A stretch of DNA of 12,642 nt from CAZUSC01 sp964622915 (GTDB taxonomy: Bacteria; Patescibacteriota; Andersenbacteria; UBA10190): contig CAZUSC010000081.1 of NCBI GenBank assembly GCA_964622915.1, positions 1 through 12,642 on the forward strand, given 5' to 3'. The position numbers and the translations under genes were made by a program. Position 1 is the stretch's first letter; each line of letters starts with the position of its first letter. The notes beneath the pieces were generated by a model that searched no databases, was not told the origin of the DNA, and saw only the letters and a list, made by a program, of their open reading frames with translations. This document shows, piece after piece, positions 7,390 through 12,506 of this stretch.

Positions 7390-7414
7390 ATATCAACACA
7401 CTTACTATTAGCTC

Positions 7415-7443
7415 AAAACCCGCCCTTTTTGGGCGGGTTTTTT
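7415..7443 (+). terminator. Intrinsic terminator after DUF11 gene
   Basis: AAAACCCGCCC (7415-7425) pairs with GGGCGGGTTTT (7431-7441) across a T5 loop, with T to 7443. It insulates the rRNA unit from the gene before it. Confidence 0.93.
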
Positions 7444-7472
7444 GTGGCTAATCTTCCTTATCCCAGGCCGGG

Positions 7473-7500
7473 TTGACAAAAAATGTAGCTGCGTTAAAGT
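7473..7500 (+). promoter_or_regulatory. Probable promoter of the 16S rRNA unit
   Basis: A consensus -35 TTGACA (7473-7478) lies 16 bp from TAAAGT (7495-7500), which matches 4 of 6 -10 positions. Transcription would start near 7507, about 350 nt before 16S. No better promoter was found nearer to 16S. Confidence 0.55.
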
Positions 7501-7639
7501 GGAGCCTAGTACCGTTATAAGTTTGTCCTATTTGGTATTGGGATAAACTATACAAACTAGTAACGGCACCAGTAATCCTTAATTCACGGATTCATACAAT
7601 TAGAAATACGCCAAACAATATTCTCCAATCGTGATCAGG

Positions 7640-7677
7640 AAAGAGGGTGTATATACAGGGAATATGTCCTCTTTTTT
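7640..7677 (+). terminator. Terminator-like hairpin inside the 16S leader
   Basis: AAAGAGG (7640-7646) pairs with CCTCTTT (7668-7674) and the T run continues to 7677. It could be an attenuator for the rRNA unit. Alternatively it could end a separate RNA of about 170 nt starting at the 7473-7500 promoter, in which case the 16S promoter would be elsewhere. Confidence 0.5.
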
Positions 7678-7746
7678 GATTGCAAAGAGTAGCAGTCAGT
7701 AAGTCCGGCACCTTGCCAATTGAATCGTATAGCGTAACTGCGTTAT

Positions 7747-7765
7747 TTAACGCAGTTGTAAACTT
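7747..7765 (+). other. Pre-16S processing stem, 5' strand
   Basis: These 19 nt are the exact reverse complement of 11643-11661, beyond the 3' end of 16S. They would form a long-range stem bringing the ends of pre-16S together, as in bacterial RNase III-type processing stems. A further AGCGT (7731-7735) can pair with ACGCT (11665-11669). Confidence 0.8.
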
Positions 7766-7924
7766 TCGCACTTTTTATTAAGTGCGAGTTAACCTTGCAT
7801 CAAGTACCTCCGTACGCGATGTAAGGAAGTCCGCCATGAATCAAATTATGGTCTAAACTAAGAGTTTGATCCTGGCTCAGGCTGAACGCTGGCAGCATGG
7901 ATAAGGCATGCAAGTCAAACTGGC

Positions 7925-8045
7925 CGTTGCTTCGCAACGGAAATGTCCAAATCGTAACAAACGAACCAAACTGAACAAACCATGTGTTTGAGATGTTTGG
8001 TAATATTTGTGAAGTTTGTGAGGTTTCCATCGCGAAGCGATGGCT
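7925..8045 (+). other. Expanded V1 helix of 16S
   Basis: Between GCAAGTCAAACTGG and CTAGTGGCAAACTGG the V1 segment is about 90 nt longer than usual. It begins and ends with hairpins (CCGTTGC-TTC-GCAACGG and CCATCGC-GAA-GCGATGG). The middle folds into a stem built of CAAAC/GTTTG blocks, for example ACCAAAC with GTTTGGT. No group I or group II core motif is seen, so it is read as retained helix-6 expansion, not an intron. Confidence 0.65.
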
Positions 8046-8134
8046 AGTGGCAAACTGGTTAGTAACACGTTGGAAACTTACCCAGAAGTGGGGAATAACT
8101 CGCCGAAAGGCGAGCTAATACTCCATGACATGGC

Positions 8135-8262
8135 GCACCTCTCTTCGTTCGGTGCGAGAAATTAGAAATTAAGAGATTAGAAATCAGTAGTACAAGAAAA
8201 CTATTTTCTATTTTCCGGTTTCTATTTTCTTGGCATCACCGAGCAAAGCGAGGTGTGCTATT
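8135..8262 (+). other. Expanded V2 segment with 7-nt periodic arms
   Basis: Within V2 an A/T-rich pair of arms can fold back on itself: 8155-8191 is built of GAAATTA/TAGAAAT-like units and 8201-8230 of CTATTTT units. They are flanked by CGCACC/GGTGCG and a CACC/GGTG hairpin. The arms repeat with a 7-nt period, like the repeat inside trmD. No intron core was found. Confidence 0.6.
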
Positions 8263-8387
8263 AAAGATTTATCGCTTCTGGATGGTCCTGCGTCCTATCA
8301 GCTAGTTGGTGAGGTAATGGCTCACCAAGGCGACGACGGGTAGGGGATGTGAGAGCATGATCCCCAACACTGGCACTGCGACACTGG

Positions 8388-8422
<35 letters not shown>

Positions 8423-9010
8423 CGGCAATGCACGAAAGTGTGACCGAGCGATGCTGCGTGCAGGAAGAAGGCCTTCGGGTTGTAAACTGCTGTCGTACGG
8501 GAAGAACTTTGACGGTACCGTACAAGAAAGGGGCGCCTAACTCTGTGCCAGCAGGCGCGGTAATACAGAGGCCCCAAGCGTTAGCCGAAATTATTGGGCG
8601 TAAAGCGTCCGCAGGCGGAGAAATAAGTCTACTGTTAAATCTGATGGCTCAACCATCAGGCCGCAGTGGATACTGCTTTTCTTGAGGCAGGTAGAGGTAA
8701 GCGGAACTCCTGGTGGAGCGGTGAAATGCGTTGATATCAGGGGGAACACCAATTGCGAAGGCAGCTTACTGGACCTGTCCTGACGCTCAGGGACGACAGC
8801 GTGGGGAGCGAAGCGGATTAGATAAATCCGGTTCCCGCTCATAAAAAAATAGGAACGAAGGGTGTCCCTCACATAGGCGACTATGTGATGAGTATCTAGC
8901 TATATCGGGGGATCTCCTGCCTCTCTATGCAGGACAATCCCGAGGGAAGTACAGAAACTAATTTTTGTAATTTTAGTGCTTTTACGCTCGTAGCGCAAAA
9001 GTAAAACAAA

Positions 9011-9275
9011 TTGGCTATATCGGGGAAACTCTATGAAAATAGACAATCCCGCGAGGGAAGGAGATTAAAATGAGTGATTCGGTAAAGGAAAAAAGAGCTA
9101 AGGAGACGTTTGAAAGAATCCAAAATCTTGTAACACAGCTGTATGTTGAAGTGGAAGCGGCCCAAAAGCAAGATTTCTGGGAATTCGGCGACGAACTTGC
9201 TCTTGGTCAATTGCAAAATGCATTGAGACCTTTCACGAATCAAAGTTAATCTAACCCGTAGAGACGCCGAGCCGT
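9011..9275 (+). ncRNA. Inner, incomplete group I core nested in P6 of intron 1
   Basis: GGCTATATCGGGG at 9013 and AGACAATCCCGCGAGGGAAG at 9041 closely copy the outer P3-P4 and Q segments at 8899-8949. P5 is TCTAT-GAAA-ATAGA. P6 is AGATTAA (9062-9068) with TTAATCT (9246-9252), enclosing the ORF. CCCGTAGAGACGCC (9255 on) copies the outer P7 strand, and AGCC (9270-9273) can pair with GGCT as P3. No matching 3' P7 strand (GGCGTC) was found before 9337, so this core looks truncated or dependent on the outer intron. Confidence 0.6.
9070..9249 (+). CDS. 59-residue unknown protein encoded in intron 1
   Basis: I do not recognise this protein. It begins MSDSVKEKRAKETFERIQNL and ends LRPFTNQS; it is charged, apparently mostly helical, with no Cys and no membrane segment. 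A strong AAGGAG (9058-9063) sits 6 nt before the ATG, the best Shine-Dalgarno in the window, which argues that it is translated. The Shine-Dalgarno partly overlaps the 5' strand of inner P6 and the stop codon overlaps its 3' strand, so ribosome loading and RNA folding would compete. It is too short and lacks motifs for a LAGLIDADG, GIY-YIG or HNH homing endonuclease. It may be a maturase-like or regulatory peptide, or a remnant. Confidence 0.6.
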   Translation: MSDSVKEKRAKETFERIQNLVTQLYVEVEAAQKQDFWEFGDELALGQLQNALRPFTNQS

Positions 9276-9742
9276 TTGTTGATCAAAAATGGGGTATGTA
9301 GAAATACCTCTACCCCTCATTTTTTTCAAAGACATAAAAAATTACAAAAATTAGTTTCTGTACCCCGTAGAGACTATCCCGAAAGGGAGTACTGGTAATT
9401 TTAATTGCTGGGAAACGCTAGATTTCTGAAAATAAAATTTCAGAGAATGATATAGTCCAATCTTCGTGGTAACACGAAGTTAATAACGCGAGACCCGCGT
9501 AGTCCACGCCGTAAACGATGCCGACTAGGCATTGGGAGATTGACCCTCTCAGTGTCGAAGCTAACGCGTTAAGTCGGCCGCCTGGGTAGTACGAGCGCAA
9601 GCTTAAAACTCAAAGGAATAGACGGGGGCCCGCACAAGCGGTGGAGCGTGTGGTTTAATTCGATGCTAAGCGAGGAACCTTACCAGGGCTTGAAATCTAG
9701 CTGCATTCTGCCAGAAACGGTAGAAGCCTTCGAGGGTGCTAG

Positions 9743-9774
<32 letters not shown>

Positions 9775-10247
9775 TGTGAGATGTTCCCTTCAGTGGGGTA
9801 ACGAGCGCAACCCTTATCGCGTGTTATTTTTCACGCGAGACTGCCGTGGTCAACACGGAGGAAGGTGGGGACGACGTCAAATCAGCATGGCCCTCTGACG
9901 CCCTGGGCAACACACGCGCTACAATGGCTAGGACAAAGAGTTGCTACGGAGCAATCCGATGCTAATCTTCAAACCTAGTCTCAGTTCGGATTGGAGTCTG
10001 CAATTCGACTCCATGAAGTTGGAATCGCTAGTAACCGTAAATCAGCGCGTTACGGTGAATACGTTCTCGGGCTTTGTACTCGGATGCCTTGCAGGTGCAT
10101 CCGCTAGTTCGTGTAAATCGAACCGTAGGTTTTGTAGAACTTACGAAGCGAAATCGCAGTGTCGTATCGGCGACGAACGGCATGAAGGGCGAAAGTAGCA
10201 CATATCAGCTTGAACACCCATATAGGCTATGTCTGTTAGCGACCCAT

Positions 10248-10254
10248 CGAGTAC
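10248..10254 (+). other. EBS1 loop of the group II intron
   Basis: The loop CGAGTAC is held by CCCAT (10243-10247) and ATGGG (10255-10259). It pairs with the last six exon bases GTACTC; extending one base into the stem gives seven pairs with TGTACTC. This defines the 5' splice site after C10081. Confidence 0.75.
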
Positions 10255-10370
10255 ATGGGGAAGCTCTCTACAAACAAAACAGATATGGTGATCGGTGGTG
10301 TCGAGATGATGTGAAACAGCGAATGCATTGACCAAGGGAGATCTTGTCTAATGTTATTGAAGTCTAATCG

Positions 10371-11018
10371 GTGTATACTAACACCGTGGACACAAAAGCT
10401 AAGGTGTGGGAGCAATCGCGCGCCGATGTTGGACAAGAAGTCAGCAGAACTCATAGTACTGATCGAAGACGCAATCTCAATTGCGCCGAGCCGATCGGGA
10501 AGGAGCAAACTCAAGCTTCTGCCCTTCCACCAGATTATGTATCTGGATTCATTGATGGTGAGGGTTCGTTCTCTGTTTGTATCAACAAACAGAAAACGAC
10601 CCGTAGCGGTATTGAAATCCGTCCAGAGTTCGCAATTGAACTCCGGGCAGATGACCGCCCTATCCTGGAAAGGATTATGGTCACCATTGGGTGTGGTAAA
10701 ATCTACGACTGTTCATATGAGCGGTACGGATGGTTTGCGCACGCAAAATATCGAATCTCCAGCTACAAATTATTGGTCGAATACCTTATTCCATTTCTTG
10801 ATAAAAATCCTTTGCAAGCGAAGAAGGCTGAAACTTATCGCCTTTTTCGTAAGATAGTCCTTATGGTTTACCGCAAGGAACATCTTACTAGCAAAGGCCT
10901 GAAAAAGATTAGGAAACTTCGGAAAGAAATTCGAAAAAAAGGAAAGAAACAGAAGATGGGAACCGCCAGGATACGGGAAAACCGTTCGTCCGGTGGTGTG
11001 GGACGCAATTTATACTGA
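10371..11018 (+). CDS. LAGLIDADG homing endonuclease in the group II intron
   Basis: This is a single-motif LAGLIDADG (type 1) protein; such enzymes work as homodimers that cut the intronless target site to copy the intron. The motif is YVSGFIDGEGSF at residues 56-67, with the acidic residue of GFIDGEG as the metal ligand. The following strand-rich region (IEIRPEFAIELR) and the segment KYRISSYKLLVEYLIPFLDKNPL are typical, and the domain ends near residue 175. Residues 176-195 are very basic. The only in-frame starts before the motif are GTGs (10371, 10386, 10404), and a Shine-Dalgarno-like AAGGAG at 10500 has no start after it, so the start is uncertain. The last roughly 19 codons run through domains V and VI of the intron. 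It is probably a DNA endonuclease, possibly also a splicing helper. Confidence 0.85.
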   Translation: MYTNTVDTKAKVWEQSRADVGQEVSRTHSTDRRRNLNCAEPIGKEQTQASALPPDYVSGFIDGEGSFSVCINKQKTTRSGIEIRPEFAIELRADDRPILERIMVTIGCGKIYDCSYERYGWFAHAKYRISSYKLLVEYLIPFLDKNPLQAKKAETYRLFRKIVLMVYRKEHLTSKGLKKIRKLRKEIRKKGKKQKMGTARIRENRSSGGVGRNLY

Positions 11019-11035
11019 GATAATGTGATCCCGAT
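10959..11035 (+). ncRNA. Group II domains V and VI
   Basis: Domain V: ACCGCC (10962-10967) with GGTGGT (10992-10997), then GGA/TCC, then ACGG/CCGT closing a GAAAA loop, with unpaired bases on the 3' side as in domain V. The catalytic-triad position reads CGC paired to GUG, a variant of AGC. Domain VI: GGGA (11000-11003) with TCCC (11029-11032) and A11028 next to the stem. The assignment is by eye. Confidence 0.62.
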
Positions 11036-11127
11036 ACCGCCCGTCAACTCAGAAGAGCTGACAGTACCCGAAGATCCCGCCTTTTGCGTGGGAGCCACGG
11101 TAAGGTCAGTGATTAGGAGTAAGTCGT

Positions 11128-11388
11128 TAGAAAGTTGCGACTCTTGGTGGCAACATCAAGAAAAAACTTGGCTATATGCTGGAACACCTGAGTATTCGGC
11201 ACTACGCATGGTAAAATAATACTTACTGTGCGTGACAAAGTGACTGATGCAGACAATCAGCAGGAAACCATAAACCACGTTGGGTTCATGGGCTCCTCAG
11301 AGACTACACGCCAAGCGCCATTCCTTGAACCTTCAAAGAATGGATGAAGATATAGTCCATGCCTTATGGCGACATAGGGAAACACATG
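11128..11388 (+). ncRNA. Group I intron 3 in 16S (after E. coli 1498), no ORF
   Basis: Splicing AAGTCGT to AACAAGG restores the 1492-1505 region, with exon-final U and intron-final G. P1 is perfect: exon AGTCGT (11122-11127) pairs with GCGACT (11137-11142), including the U-G at the splice site. P2 is CTTGGTG-GCAA-CATCAAG (11143-11160). P3 is CTTGGC 11167-11172 with GCCAAG 11310-11315. P4 is TGCTG 11177-11181 with CAGCA 11258-11262. P7 is GACTA 11302-11306 with TAGTC 11353-11357. P8 closes with CCATTC/GAATGG (11318-11343). The classic AAGATATAGTCC is at 11347. It appears intact and compact, and would rely on another source for mobility. Confidence 0.92.
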
Positions 11389-11450
11389 AACAAGGCATCG
11401 CTAGGGGAACCTGGCGATGGATCACCTCCTTTCTAGGGAGAAAACACTGA

Positions 11451-11630
11451 TCATTGTGATGTCGTTAACGAGTCACAATGACCCTAGAGGTCATCTAGAT
11501 CTTTGATCTAGAAAATTCCGTGAAGAACGGGACCCGCCTACGCAAGGCTTTAGCGGACTTCAGTCCGTCAAAGCACGCTACGGCGGGCGAAGGCGGAAAG
11601 TATGTCTTCCACTATAAATATGCGACATAC
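11451..11630 (+). other. Structured 3' spacer downstream of 16S, including a REP-like hairpin
   Basis: No gene lies here, but four strong hairpins follow one another. They are TCATTGTGA/TCACAATGA (11451-11459/11473-11481), TCTAGATC-TTT-GATCTAGA (11494-11512), and a compound stem-loop closed by CCCGCC/GGCGGG (11533-11538/11582-11587) with CGGAC-TTCA-GTCCG inside. The last is GTATGTC/GACATAC (11600-11606/11624-11630). The third resembles a dispersed REP-type element, which fits the transposase gene at 12507. Confidence 0.6.
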
Positions 11631-11642
11631 GAAAGCGGCTAT

Positions 11643-11661
11643 AAGTTTACAACTGCGTTAA
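11643..11661 (+). other. Pre-16S processing stem, 3' strand
   Basis: This is the exact reverse complement of 7747-7765. The pair encloses the whole 16S gene, including its introns, and lies just before the terminator. Confidence 0.8.
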
Positions 11662-11672
11662 GCAACGCTTAT

Positions 11673-11703
11673 AAAATATGCCCCCAGCGGGAGCATATTT
11701 TTT
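11673..11703 (+). terminator. Terminator of the 16S unit (possibly bidirectional)
   Basis: AAAATATGC (11673-11681) pairs with GCATATTTT (11693-11701), followed by T to 11703. The A-rich left arm could also serve the convergent SpeD-like gene on the minus strand. It makes 16S a single-gene transcription unit. Confidence 0.85.
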
Positions 11704-11717
11704 ATCCAAACTAGGCT

Positions 11718-12167
11718 TTATCGATCCATTACTTGCACCGCTATCTCTTTGGCGCCGTAATAGTCCTTAGCAAAGTTTTGGGCTTTATCCGTATCGAAAT
11801 CCTTGCAGGAAAAGATATCGATAAAGGCTCGACCCCCCTTATCATCAAGGTGAACAGTGACGGATGACGTTTCAATAAATTGCATGGCAGAAAAGCCATG
11901 CAGATTTCCATCACCAAACCTGTCGACGTAACAAGGTCCGTGCGCCACCATATTAATCACTTCTATTAATTCTTTAACGAAATTGCGCAGCGCGTTTTCG
12001 TCCACCAGTTTGGCGGGATCACAGTCATACAAATTAATAGCTAAAGACTTACCCCAGTAATTTTTCTTGTTCGTTACTTCTAGAAGAGTTTCATCAACTA
12101 ACTTGGTTGGATTGCGGTCGTACAAATTAATAGCTAAGGATTTACCCCAGTAATTTTTCTTGTTCAT
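11718..12167 (-). CDS. S-adenosylmethionine decarboxylase (SpeD/SpeH)-family protein with duplicated N-terminus
   Basis: Family members are pyruvoyl enzymes made by self-cleavage at an internal Ser; most decarboxylate AdoMet for spermidine synthesis, and some homologues act on ornithine or arginine. From ATG 12167 the protein has 149 residues. Family segments are GKSLAINLYDCDPAKLVD, the self-cleavage region FIETSSVTVH (canonical ESHISIH) and AFIDIFSCKDFDTDKA. The canonical Glu-Ser is changed to Glu-Thr-Ser-Ser, so processing and substrate are uncertain. The first 31 residues (NKKNYWGKSLAINLYDRNP on) are a tandem copy of the normal N-terminus that follows; without it the length would be about 118, normal for the family. 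The in-frame extension to 12218 is Phe/Leu-rich and probably untranslated. Confidence 0.8.
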   Translation of the reverse strand: MNKKNYWGKSLAINLYDRNPTKLVDETLLEVTNKKNYWGKSLAINLYDCDPAKLVDENALRNFVKELIEVINMVAHGPCYVDRFGDGNLHGFSAMQFIETSSVTVHLDDKGGRAFIDIFSCKDFDTDKAQNFAKDYYGAKEIAVQVMDR

Positions 12168-12174
12168 TGCTTCT
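12028..12174 (-). repeat. 93-bp-period partial duplication inside the SpeD-like gene
   Basis: 12028-12081 and 12121-12174 match at 50 of 54 positions with a 93-bp (31-codon) period, preserving the frame. The intervening sequence is less similar. Confidence 0.9.
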
Positions 12175-12281
12175 GTTAGAAATAAAAAATTGGAACACTT
12201 ATATAATAGGAAAAACAAGAATTAATACTAGTGGCTACTTATGCCCAGCCCCAACCAATCCAATTGAAAGACAGAGTGTGC

Positions 12282-12310
12282 TTGAAAAAAAACGTTAAAG
12301 CAGGTTTAAT
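12282..12310 (+). promoter_or_regulatory. Promoter of tRNA-Ile
   Basis: TTGAAA (12282-12287), 17 bp, TTTAAT (12305-12310), ending 18 nt before the tRNA. Transcription would start near 12317, leaving a short 5' leader for RNase P to remove. Confidence 0.65.
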
Positions 12311-12328
12311 TATGGCCACCTGGTCGCG

Positions 12329-12405
12329 GGGTGTGTAGCTCAGCTGGTTAGAGCACTACACTGATAATGTAGAGGTCGGAGGTTCGAATCCTCCCGCACC
12401 CACCA
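12329..12405 (+). tRNA. tRNA-Ile (anticodon GAU), CCA encoded
   Basis: The cloverleaf is complete. Acceptor GGGTGTG pairs with CGCACCC (one U-G), discriminator A12402, CCA at 12403-12405 in the DNA. The anticodon stem CTACA/TGTAG holds the loop CTGATAA with anticodon GAT at 12363-12365. The T arm GGAGG-TTCGAAT-CCTCC is standard. In many bacteria this tRNA lies in the 16S-23S spacer; here it is 0.9 kb after 16S, beyond a terminator and a minus-strand gene, with its own promoter. Confidence 0.97.
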
Positions 12406-12464
12406 GAAATATTTTGCAAACCAGCCGCAAGCTGTCTTTTCGACAGGAGCTGCTGCTGATGCCT

Positions 12465-12487
12465 TTGTACACATCGGAAGTGTACAA
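12465..12487 (+). repeat. Perfect palindrome upstream of the transposase gene
   Basis: TTGTACAC (12465-12472) and GTGTACAA (12480-12487) are exact inverted repeats around a 7-nt loop. A second small hairpin, CTGTC/GACAG, lies at about 12432-12446. The palindrome ends 7 bp before the -10 box, so it may be an operator or a hairpin recognised by the transposase. Confidence 0.75.
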
Positions 12488-12491
12488 CGGG

Positions 12492-12500
12492 TGGTATAAT
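12492..12500 (+). promoter_or_regulatory. Extended -10 promoter of the transposase gene
   Basis: TGG plus TATAAT (12495-12500) is a consensus extended -10 ending 6 nt before ATG 12507, the spacing of a leaderless transcript. There is no Shine-Dalgarno. Confidence 0.6.
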
Positions 12501-12506
12501 AAAGAA

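Larger units (their letters stand above)
7501..7854 (+). other. Structured 16S leader region, no protein gene
   Basis: No credible ORF lies here. It holds a series of inverted repeats: 7512-7526 with 7552-7566 (imperfect, 15 nt), a terminator-like hairpin at 7640-7677, AACTGCGTTA/TAACGCAGTT (7736-7745/7748-7757), and CGCACTT/AAGTGCG (7767-7773/7780-7786). The third overlaps the strand that also pairs with sequence beyond the 3' end of 16S (see 7747-7765), so the leader can form two mutually exclusive structures. Confidence 0.6.
8949..9363 (+). repeat. 26-bp perfect inverted repeat forming extended P6 of intron 1
   Basis: 8949-8974 is the exact reverse complement of 9338-9363. The 363 nt between the arms hold a hairpin (8978-9001), a second group I-like P4-P6 core, a 59-codon ORF, a second P7-like strand and an imperfect hairpin around GGGGTA/TACCCC (9291-9322). 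Confidence 0.95.
8824..9492 (+). ncRNA. Group I intron 1 in 16S (after E. coli 793), with nested second core
   Basis: Splicing GATTAGAT to ACCCGCGTAGTCC restores the conserved 16S sequence. The exon ends in U and the intron in G, as group I requires. Core elements seen: P2 8870-8876/8881-8887 with a GCGA loop; P3 ATCTAGC 8894-8900 with GCTAGAT 9417-9423; P4 TCGGG 8905-8909 with CCCGA 8939-8943; P5 TCCTGC/GCAGGA; P6 the 26-bp stem 8949-8974/9338-9363; P7 GACTA 9372-9376 with TAGTC 9453-9457; P7.1 TCCC-GAAA-GGGA; P8 TCTGAAA/TTTCAGA; P9 CTTCGTG-GTAA-CACGAAG. Extra hairpins between P7 and P3' and the GACAATCCCG motif resemble subgroup IA (phage T4 td-like). I could not assign a convincing P1 guide sequence. 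Confidence 0.88.
10082..11035 (+). mobile_element. Group II intron in 16S (after E. coli 1397) with LAGLIDADG ORF
   Basis: Joining TTTGTACTC to ACCGCCCGTC restores the decoding-site sequence. The exon end TGTACTC (IBS1) is exactly complementary to GAGTACA (EBS1, 10249-10255), which lies in the loop of a CCCAT/ATGGG hairpin as in domain I. The 3' end has a domain V-like hairpin (10962-10997, ACCGCC/GGTGGT with GAAAA loop and a CGC-type triad). A domain VI hairpin follows (11000-11032), with A11028 placed as branch point 7 nt from the 3' end, and the intron ends in AU. The 5' end (GGATGC) does not match GUGYG. A hairpin GGATGC/GCATCC opens the intron, and the nearest GUG-like start is GTGTA near 10111. 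No reverse transcriptase is encoded. Confidence 0.75.

Noticed and set aside
7501..7677. 6S RNA, SRP RNA or tmRNA in the 16S leader
   Set aside because: The length would suit 6S RNA, but the ends do not pair and no signature motif of these RNAs was visible.
5727..8230. CRISPR array from the short tandem repeats in trmD or 16S V2
   Set aside because: The units are 7 nt and contiguous without spacers, so they are microsatellites.
10351..10857. 168-residue ORF overlapping the LAGLIDADG gene in another frame
   Set aside because: It is a shadow frame. The LAGLIDADG motif and domain are clear in the 10371-11018 frame.
10082..11035. Group I or archaeal bulge-helix-bulge intron as the class of intron 2
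   Set aside because: No P/Q/R/S group I elements such as GATATAGTCC were found, and no bulge-helix-bulge at the junctions. EBS1/IBS1 pairing, domain V/VI-like hairpins and the AU end fit group II better.
12168..12218. Upstream start for the SpeD-like gene adding 17 residues
   Set aside because: The extension is Phe/Leu-rich from A/T-rich promoter-like DNA, without family likeness. The ATG at 12167 begins the repeated NKKNYWGK unit.
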